A stretch of 11,286 nucleotides of DNA from CAZJCK01 sp964544635 (GTDB lineage Bacteria; Zixibacteria; MSB-5A5; GN15; FEB-12): the NCBI GenBank assembly GCA_964544635.1, contig CAZJCK010000088.1, positions 1 through 11,286 on the forward strand. The letters are read 5' to 3'. Shown piece by piece: positions 1-5,781 of the stretch (positions are counted from its first letter, which is position 1; each line of letters starts with the position of its first letter). Below the pieces are notes generated by a model. The model ran no database searches. It was not told where the DNA came from and was given only the letters and a program-made list of their open reading frames with translations. Made by a program: the position numbers and the translations under genes.

Positions 1-4
1 ACGG

Positions 5-49
5 CGGCCACCGACATCGTGCAATTTGTGTCGGTGGCCGTTTTTGTTT
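5..49 (+). terminator. Rho-independent terminator of an upstream gene outside the window
   Basis: A perfect 12-bp stem (5-16 pairs with 29-40, arms CGGCCACCGACA and TGTCGGTGGCCG) with a 12-nt loop is followed by TTTTTGTTT on the plus strand. This is a canonical intrinsic terminator. No gene end is visible before it, so it most likely closes a plus-strand gene lying left of position 1. The minus-strand reading has no T tract after the stem, so it is not bidirectional. Confidence 0.85.
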
Positions 50-69
50 GGTGTGATGACGATTAATCG

Positions 70-110
70 GGCAGGTCCGGTACGGCGCTTTGCGTCGTGA
101 CGGACCTGCC
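70..110. repeat. Long imperfect palindrome (hairpin 1)
   Basis: Arms GGCAGGTCCG (70-79) and CGGACCTGCC (101-110) are perfectly complementary. The intervening 21 nt form a second stem (82-88 with 92-98, one G-T pair) around a TTT loop, with only a 2-by-2 internal loop between the stems. The total is about 17 bp of pairing in 41 nt. Neither strand has a T tract after the stem, so it is not a standard intrinsic terminator. It could be a REP-like dispersed element or a transcript-end stabiliser. Confidence 0.5.
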
Positions 111-140
111 GTGTGTTGCATTCAGAGTTGGTTGCCGGGT

Positions 141-182
141 GGCGGGTCCCTCGTTCGCCAGCGGCGATCCGTCGGGACCTCC
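141..182. repeat. Second intergenic palindrome (hairpin 2)
   Basis: GGTCCC (145-150) pairs with GGGACC (174-179). Inside this, TCGCC (155-159) pairs with GGCGA (163-167) around an AGC loop, and outside it 141-142 can pair with 181-182. No T tract follows on either strand. The ACCT/AGGT core near the arms resembles hairpin 1, which hints at a shared repeat family, but two copies in one window are not proof. Confidence 0.4.
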
Positions 183-300
183 CCTGCCAAGAGCCTGATG
201 GTGACGCTCTGACTGTGTGGCGCGTACGTCCCCGTGCGCGCCGTTTATCAAACCCGGTGTAACCCACCGCCGCCGCAGGGTAGCCACTCGCGAAACTGGC

Positions 301-328
301 AAAGAAAAACCCACTGCAGAGCGGTGGG
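301..328 (-). terminator. Intrinsic terminator of the hydrogenase operon
   Basis: Read on the minus strand, an 8-bp stem (321-328 with 310-317, one G-T pair) closes a 3-nt loop and runs directly into TTTTTCTTT (complement of 301-309). It lies about 30 bases past the stop codon of the last hydrogenase-operon gene, which is the expected place for the operon end. Confidence 0.8.
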
Positions 329-360
329 CTACATGACATCACATCTTTCGAAATTGACGC

Positions 361-825
361 TTACGATTGGAGAACCGCCTCCCCCAGGCGCGCCATCACC
401 CGGTAGGCGACATCTTCAACCGCCCGATTGACGTCATCACCCAAGCCGATGCCGTGATGGAACTGAACCCCTTCAATACCGAAGAACCAAACCTCGTTAG
501 GCAAGCGCCCGAGCGCCCGCGCTGTCTCAATACCCTGCGCCACCGCGAAGGCATGCCCGGTCTCCGCTACCGACACGATCGGCAGGGGAGAGGAGGAGAC
601 GTCAAACTCGGTGATCGTCCCGGGCTCACGTTTTGCCGTAGTCGCGTCTACAATGACAATCCGGTCGCAGTCGCGCATCAGTTCTATGATCGCGCCACCC
701 TCACCGTCCGACTCATGCAACTCGGCGCTGCAGCCCAGCTCTTTGAGCCGCCGGACTACTAACAGGCCGGCGGCATCATCACAGCGAAAGTCGTTTCCGA
801 CACCGACAACTCTTACCGCTGCCAT
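361..825 (-). CDS. Hydrogenase maturation endopeptidase (HyaD/HybD/HycI family, M52)
   Basis: This is the nickel-dependent protease that trims the C-terminal tail of the large subunit once the NiFe site is assembled. The 154-residue length is normal for the family. The N-terminus has the hallmark GVGN followed by DFRCDD. Acidic residue D17, D60 (in IVDAT) and H91 (in GHAF) match the positions of the three nickel-sensing ligands known from HybD (Glu16, Asp62, His93). The large-subunit stop codon overlaps a first ATG at 828 (TAATG), immediately followed by a second ATG at 825. GAGGAG lies 2 nt before the first ATG and 5 nt before the second, so 825 is preferred; the difference is one Met. A longer reading frame to 879 overlaps hydA and has no support. 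The protease is probably specific for the HydA encoded just upstream. It is the last gene of the operon and is followed by a terminator. Confidence 0.9.
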   Translation of the reverse strand: MAAVRVVGVGNDFRCDDAAGLLVVRRLKELGCSAELHESDGEGGAIIELMRDCDRIVIVDATTAKREPGTITEFDVSSSPLPIVSVAETGHAFAVAQGIETARALGRLPNEVWFFGIEGVQFHHGIGLGDDVNRAVEDVAYRVMARLGEAVLQS

Positions 826-827
826 CA

Positions 828-2091
828 TTACTCCTCGATGATATTCAGCTTGAGGAAGTGACAGGAGCAGGAGATGCACGGGTCATAGTTCCGTACCGCC
901 TGCTCGCACTGCCATTGCAGTTGGTCACGCGGCAGATCGATATTCTTTTCGACGAACGACCGCAGGTCTTTCTCGATCTGCGCCTGGTTCTGCGAGGTCG
1001 GCGGGACAATGCGGGCGTCGAGAATTGTGCCGTTCTCGTCCAGTTCGTACCGATGCCAGCAGATGCCGCGCGGCGCCTCGGAACAGCCGTAACCAATGCC
1101 GGCCCGCGGCGTGATCTCGACTGACGGTTTCTTCGGTTTTTCGTACTGGTCGATCAAACGCAGCGCCTCGTCGCATGCATACACCGTTTCGACCGCGCGC
1201 ACGATTATCGACTTGAACGGATTGCAGCACGTTTCTTCAAGCCCGGCCTCGCGCGCCGCGTTCTGCGCCACCTCGGGCAGCTTGTCAAAGTTGAGCGAGT
1301 ATCGCGCCAGCGGGCCGACGTGATACGCCCCGCGACGCCTGATTCGGGCGTGCAGTGACGTCGAGTGCTGGACATGCTCTTCGAGGAAATGGTCGTCGAA
1401 CTCGGCGATGTCGATGTCAATCCCCTTGTTCGAGATCAGCCGTCCCTCGTTGAACGGATATTCGTCGGGGTGGCGCATCGCCACAAACTCATAGTCCATC
1501 TCGAGGTCGGGATAGGTGAAAGTCGTCAACAGCTTGACCGTCTCCAGCGCGGCCTCCCGCGCCCACGTCAGGTCCTCGACTATCTCCAGCAGTTCTTTCT
1601 TTTCCGGTACTTTGTAGAAGCCGCCGACGCGGACGTTGATCGGGTGAATTTCGCGCCCGCCCAGCAGGGTCATCAGGTTGTTGCCGATTTTCTTCAGCCG
1701 CAGGCCGGTTTCGACCTCTTTAGGGTGGTGCTTGGCCATCTGGATGGCATCCTGGTACCCGAGAAAGTCGGGGGCATGGAGCATGAACACATGCAGGGCA
1801 TGCGATTCGATCCACTCACCGCAGTAAATCAGGCGTCGCAGCGCCCGCAACTGACCATCCACCGTCACCCCCAGCGCCCGTTCCATGGCATGGCAGGAAC
1901 TCATCTGGTAGGCGATCGGGCAGATACCACAGATGCGCGCCGTGATATCCGGTGCTTCGGTATAATCCCGGCCGCGCAGGAACGCCTCGAAGAAGCGCGG
2001 CGGCTCGAAGATGTTAAAGGCGACATCGGTCACCGCACCATCCTTCATGCGCACCGTCAGGCCGCCCTCACCCTCGACTCGGGCTAAGTAG

Positions 2092-2117
<26 letters not shown>
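828..2117 (-). CDS. hydA: Group 3b [NiFe] hydrogenase large (alpha) subunit
   Basis: This is the catalytic subunit carrying the NiFe(CN)2CO active site, which splits or forms H2 in the cytosol. The product has 429 residues, close to the roughly 430 of the Pyrococcus HydA family. The N-terminal L1 motif is RICGIC (61-66, Ni/Fe ligands C63 and C66). RVEGEG (13-18) carries the conserved glutamate proposed as a proton relay, and SEAPRG lies at 346-351. The C-terminal L2 motif is DPCISCSCH (412-420, ligands C414 and C417). Processing is expected after H420, removing a nine-residue tail that begins FLKL. C419, between the last ligand and the cleavage-site histidine, is an extra cysteine. The start at 2117 is chosen because the homologous sequence begins there (SRTINVDYLARVEG) and AAGGAG lies about 12 nt upstream. 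The reading frame extends to 2309, but that part is an arginine-rich shadow of hydD. The gene overlaps hydD by 26 nt. Confidence 0.95.
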
Positions 2118-2886
<769 letters not shown>

Positions 2887-2888
2887 GC

Positions 2889-3758
2889 TCAAATCTCCCA
2901 CGTTGTCAGGTAGCTGCGGACCTGGTCATACGAAAACACCGGGCCGTCCTTGCAGACAAACAGCGGTCCCAACTGGCAATGGCCGCACAAGCCGACGGCG
3001 CACTTCATGTTGCGTTCCATCGAGACAAAGATATCCGATGGCACCACGCCGCGCTTGATCAGACCGGCCGCACCGTAGCGCATCATCACCTCGGGGCCGC
3101 ACAGCAGCGCGGTGGTGTTGAGGGGATCGAACGGCGCCTTGGCGATCAGCGTGGTCACCACGCCGACATTGCCTTTCCAGTCGAGGGTGGCGCGATCGAC
3201 CGTAACATGAATCTCCAGGTCGAGGCGCGAGCGCCACTGCTCGATCTCTTTGCGGTACAGGATGTCGTTGGGCGTGCGGGCGCCGTAGAGCAAAACCACT
3301 TTGCCGTACTTCTCGCGATTGTTGAGGACGTGGTACAGGGCGGGACGCAACGGCGCCAGGCCGATACCGCCGGTCAGGATAACGATATCCTGCCCTTCCG
3401 CCTCGATCACCGGCCAGTGGGAGCCGAATGGTCCTCGGATGCCGATGGTATCGCCCGGTTTGAGTTCGTTCATAGCGCTGGTAACGGTGCCGACCACGCG
3501 GGTAGTGTGCACCAGCCGGGGTGCCTGGGTCGGGTCGCCCGAGATTGAAATCGGCGCTTCCCCGACACCAAACACGTACAGCATGTTAAACTGACCGGGC
3601 AGGTAGGTAAACCCGTCCGACGGATTCTCCGGCACCAGCTCAAGGGTGAAGGTATCATCGGTGTTGCGACGGGTCCGGTCGATCCGGAAGACCAGCGGCT
3701 CCATAGCGCCGCCGGACGGGGTCGCAAAAGTCGGTTGTGTGCTACTTGAGGTCGCCAT
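2889..3758 (-). CDS. hydG: Hydrogenase gamma subunit: FAD/NAD(P)-binding, [2Fe-2S] oxidoreductase
   Basis: This is the diaphorase subunit that exchanges electrons with NAD(P)(H). The 289 residues fit the HydG/PyrK-like branch of the ferredoxin-NADP+ reductase superfamily. A FAD-binding beta-barrel occupies roughly residues 20-115 (PGQF at 54-57, EAPISIS at 67-73, RGPFG at 108-112). The nucleotide-binding domain follows (LTGGIGLAPLRPAL at 128-141, LLYGAR at 156-161, CGPEVMM at 220-226). A C-terminal [2Fe-2S] motif is C253-X4-C258-X2-C261-X7-C269. The family prefers NADP(H), but specificity cannot be read reliably here. The start at 3758 overlaps the preceding gene by 17 nt with only a weak GGA upstream. 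The first 18 residues are low-complexity Ser/Thr/Ala, so an internal Met at 3704 is the alternative start. Confidence 0.93.
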   Translation of the reverse strand: MATSSSTQPTFATPSGGAMEPLVFRIDRTRRNTDDTFTLELVPENPSDGFTYLPGQFNMLYVFGVGEAPISISGDPTQAPRLVHTTRVVGTVTSAMNELKPGDTIGIRGPFGSHWPVIEAEGQDIVILTGGIGLAPLRPALYHVLNNREKYGKVVLLYGARTPNDILYRKEIEQWRSRLDLEIHVTVDRATLDWKGNVGVVTTLIAKAPFDPLNTTALLCGPEVMMRYGAAGLIKRGVVPSDIFVSMERNMKCAVGLCGHCQLGPLFVCKDGPVFSYDQVRSYLTTWEI

Positions 3759-4206
3759 ACATATCCAATAGTCTTAGTCGCAATGCTTCCAGTTCCTGCT
3801 CCATGACATGGGCAAAGCGCTTCATGATCTCATAGCCGAACTCATGGTCCTCGTCACATTTCTGGCGCAGGCAGACACCGTCCAGCGCAATTGCCCGCGT
3901 CAGTTCCACCGCCCGGCAATCAAGATTGCGGCAGTGCGGTGGGAAGAGCCACGACCAGCTTAATACTTCACCTTCGTCCATCGTCTGCACGACAATGCCG
4001 CCCTTGTGCGGACGGAAGATCTCGAGGGCCAGCTTCCCATGCCGGATGAAGAAAAACTGGTTCGACTCCTCACCCTCGCGGAAGACGTACTCGCCCGGGC
4101 TGAAGCGCACGTTAGAGGCGCAGCCCACCATCAGTTCGACGTGGTGCGGGTCCATGCCCTTCAAGAAGGGATGTTCCGCCAGATACGGTTCAAGTGTTTG
4201 TTGCAT
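3742..4206 (-). CDS. Stand-alone cyclic-nucleotide-binding-domain protein of the hydrogenase operon
   Basis: A 154-residue single-domain protein. Residues about 10-115 form a CRP-type cNMP-binding beta-roll (LAEHPFLKGMDPHHVELM, FSPGEYVFREGEESNQFFFI, HGKLALEI), followed by a helix to residue 150 rich in Glu, Leu and Arg. There is no helix-turn-helix, so it is not by itself a DNA-binding regulator. The phosphate-binding cassette is atypical: where CRP has GELGLF then RSA, this protein reads SWSWLF (83-88), PP, then CRAVE (97-101), so the ribose-binding glutamate is replaced by Trp84 while an arginine (R98) remains. Cysteines come in two CX4C pairs (92/97 and 112/117). GGGAGG lies just upstream. 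The gene overlaps hydB and hydG by 17 nt each, implying translational coupling with the enzyme. As I recall, similar proteins sit in other group 3b operons. Inferred role: an allosteric or assembly partner of the diaphorase module; the ligand is unknown. Confidence 0.85.
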   Translation of the reverse strand: MQQTLEPYLAEHPFLKGMDPHHVELMVGCASNVRFSPGEYVFREGEESNQFFFIRHGKLALEIFRPHKGGIVVQTMDEGEVLSWSWLFPPHCRNLDCRAVELTRAIALDGVCLRQKCDEDHEFGYEIMKRFAHVMEQELEALRLRLLDMYGDLK

Positions 4207-5362
4207 ACTGTTCCTCCCTCACATGAGGATCGGCACCGAGGTCGGCGGATGATCGTGCGATGGCGCTGGCTTCTTCAGTGATATCGATGCCGACCGGACA
4301 CCAGACTATACAGCGGCCGCAGCCGACACAGCCGGACATGCCGAACTGGTCGTGCCAACCGGCCAGTTTATGGGTGATCCACTGGCGGTACCGGGCCTTG
4401 CCGGATGGTCGTACCGAGCCGCCGTGAATGTATGAAAACTCAAGAGTGAAGCAGGAGTCCCAGCGACGGCGACGTTCGGTCTGCTTACCACTCAAATCAG
4501 TCGTGTCCTCAACCGTCATGCAGAAACAGGTGGGACAGACCAGCGTGCAGTTGGTACAGGCCAGGCAGCGTTCGGCCACATTGTCGTAGCGCTTGTCCTC
4601 GAGATTGTGCTGCAGGACAGCCTTGACATTCGAGGCGTCGAGCGACCGACCCATCTGTCCGGCAGCCTCGTTGAGCAGCCCCTCGGCCTGCTCGATATCG
4701 GACGCTTCAGCCTCGCGGTGCTCGATTGCCTCCAGGGCAGTCGCGCCCGCCGCCGAACCGACCTCAACGAGGAAACGATGATCCTTGCCGTCGATCAGCT
4801 CCGTCAGGGCGAGGTCGAAATTCTTTGTCGCTTTGGGGCCGGTGCCCATCGATGTACAGAAGCAGGTGCCGCCCGGCTCGGTACAGTTGACGGCGACAAA
4901 AAAGTTGTGTTCGCGACGGCGTTCATAGGCGTCGTCCCGGTACTCATTCCTCATGAACACGGTATCGTGCACTTCGAGCGCCGCCAGGTCGCACGGCCGG
5001 ATGCCGAGAAAGGCGTACTTGGGCGATTCTTCAGTGTGCGGGTTGATCTCGAACCGTTTTCGCTTCATCTCAGCCGTAAAGAGCTGCTGCCTGGGCGGGT
5101 AGAGGAATCTCTTCAGTGCGTTCATCCCGACCACATAGCCGAACAACGCCGCATCATCGCGGGCGCCGAGGCGGAAGGTGGCATTGTCGTATGAAGCTGT
5201 CTTGCCCGCCGGCAGATCATCTATCGACTCGATCTCGTCCAACACCAGCGTCTGTTCCCGCACGGTGGGCCCGACGACCGTGTATTGAGACCGCAAATGA
5301 TCAATAAGAGCGGCCAGACCGTGGCGATCAATCAGGGCTTGTTTGTTCTCCGACTTGGTCAT
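4190..5362 (-). CDS. hydB: Hydrogenase beta subunit, two [4Fe-4S] ferredoxin-like clusters
   Basis: This is the electron-transfer subunit linking the hydrogenase module to the FAD subunit. In Pyrococcus the beta/gamma pair is also credited with polysulfide reduction. The product has 390 residues. An N-terminal domain carries the family features FLGIRPCDLAALE (118-130) and CTEPGGTCFC (160-169). The C-terminal dicluster domain has CLACTNCTLVCP (C266, C269, C272, C276) and CVGCGRCIVWCP (C345, C348, C351, C355). Further cysteines follow at C279 and C281. It is the first gene of the operon. The ATG at 5362 has GAGGAA about 9 nt upstream. The end overlaps the next gene by 17 nt. Four-subunit 3b enzymes need this gene, and its presence argues against a group 3c or 3d assignment. 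Confidence 0.93.
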   Translation of the reverse strand: MTKSENKQALIDRHGLAALIDHLRSQYTVVGPTVREQTLVLDEIESIDDLPAGKTASYDNATFRLGARDDAALFGYVVGMNALKRFLYPPRQQLFTAEMKRKRFEINPHTEESPKYAFLGIRPCDLAALEVHDTVFMRNEYRDDAYERRREHNFFVAVNCTEPGGTCFCTSMGTGPKATKNFDLALTELIDGKDHRFLVEVGSAAGATALEAIEHREAEASDIEQAEGLLNEAAGQMGRSLDASNVKAVLQHNLEDKRYDNVAERCLACTNCTLVCPTCFCMTVEDTTDLSGKQTERRRRWDSCFTLEFSYIHGGSVRPSGKARYRQWITHKLAGWHDQFGMSGCVGCGRCIVWCPVGIDITEEASAIARSSADLGADPHVREEQYATNT

Positions 5363-5400
5363 GCCGACTTGTTCCTCACGTCCATCAGGTTTCTCATCGA

Positions 5401-5414
5401 CCGCCCGAGGGCGG
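5401..5414 (-). other. GC-rich hairpin in the hydB mRNA leader
   Basis: CCGCC and GGCGG pair across a 4-nt loop, about 25 nt before the hydB ribosome binding site and inside the predicted leader of about 70 nt. No T tract follows, so it is not an attenuator of the intrinsic-terminator type. It may influence mRNA stability or have no role. Confidence 0.3.
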
Positions 5415-5441
5415 CCCTAAACGTATACTATACTATCGGTA

Positions 5442-5447
5442 ATTATA
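5442..5447 (-). promoter_or_regulatory. -10 element of the hydrogenase operon promoter
   Basis: On the minus strand this is a perfect TATAAT, with a predicted start near 5435 and a leader of about 72 nt to hydB. No good -35 lies 16-18 nt upstream. Instead, the CRP/FNR-like palindrome covers that position (centre about -39.5), the layout of class II activator-dependent promoters. An alternative pairing is TTGCAA-N17-TAGTAT a few bases downstream, with poorer hexamers (4 of 6 each). Confidence 0.5.
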
Positions 5448-5488
5448 CGTAATTGCAACGGAAATATGTGATTTTTTTCACGTAATCG
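5447..5488. repeat. Direct repeat ACGTAAT in the divergent control region
   Basis: ACGTAATTG (5447-5455) and ACGTAATCG (5480-5488) match at 8 of 9 positions and are 33 bp apart, close to three helical turns. A shorter ACGTA occurs at 5421-5425. CGGTAA (5437-5442) and TTACCG (5489-5494) form an outer inverted repeat around the set. They may be sites for a second regulator or chance in an AT-rich island. Confidence 0.3.
5467..5482. promoter_or_regulatory. CRP/FNR-family operator-like palindrome in the divergent promoter
   Basis: TGTGA-TTTTTT-TCACG matches the CRP consensus half-sites (TGTGA-N6-TCACA) at 9 of 10 positions, and the flanking T before and A after extend the symmetry partly. It sits in an AT-rich island between the two operons. 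Its centre (5474.5) is about 39.5 bp upstream of the predicted hydrogenase start and about 63.5 bp upstream of the predicted hyp start. These are within about 2 bp of the classical class II (-41.5) and class I (-61.5) activator positions. The regulator is not encoded in this window; the operon's own cyclic-nucleotide protein lacks a DNA-binding domain. Confidence 0.5.
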
Positions 5489-5502
5489 TTACCGAGCTTG
5501 TC

Positions 5503-5531
5503 TTGAATCAGCGGGCCGTGGTGCGTATATT
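5503..5531 (+). promoter_or_regulatory. Sigma70-like promoter of the hyp operon
   Basis: TTGAAT (5503-5508), a 17-nt spacer and TATATT (5526-5531) give a near-consensus promoter with a predicted start near 5538. Transcription would read through a leader of about 240 nt into hypF. Confidence 0.5.
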
Positions 5532-5537
5532 GTCAGG

Positions 5538-5781
5538 CTCAAGAGCACCCGCAACGACTTCGTAAGCAACGGTACAGTAACACGTTATGTGAAGACCAGG
5601 GGTGCCTGCCGAGCCTGCTTAGAGCCCCCCGCCAAGTCTGGATAGATTTTGAACAGACCGTGGAATCAAACGCAGGTTGGCATGATCTCAGTCTCACGAT
5701 CATGGAGACGAAAAGTCTAACTTGACAGAGTCGGATATTTTGATCGAGGATCGCCTGGTTTTCGTATTATCTATAACCGGT
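5538..5781 (+). other. Long untranslated leader of the hyp operon
   Basis: Between the predicted start and the hypF ATG there is no credible gene. A possible weak fold joins AGAC near 5591 with GTCT near 5636 and the nearby GGGG and CCCC runs, and GCCTGC occurs twice in the loop. I do not recognise a known riboswitch. The segment 5722-5781 is in frame with hypF, so part of it could be translated from a TTG at 5722. Confidence 0.3.

Larger units (their letters stand above)
50..300. other. Non-coding spacer with two large palindromes
   Basis: About 250 bases lie between two convergent terminators with no credible gene; the short reading frames here have no ribosome binding site and no recognisable protein. 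The stretch holds two long hairpins (70-110 and 141-182, listed separately). It also has a motif AACCCACYGC at 261-270 that recurs at 308-317 inside the hydrogenase-operon terminator. The composition is as GC-rich as the genes. It may be made of dispersed palindromic repeats. Confidence 0.5.

Noticed and set aside
63..314. Minus-strand open frame of 83 codons beyond the hydrogenase terminator
   Set aside because: It runs through two palindromes and starts inside the terminator stem; the Arg-rich sequence looks like untranslated GC-rich DNA.
5722..5770. TTGACA at 5722 as a -35 for a promoter immediately before hypF
   Set aside because: No acceptable -10 lies 16-18 nt downstream; the nearest TATTAT (5765-5770) is about 37 nt away from it.
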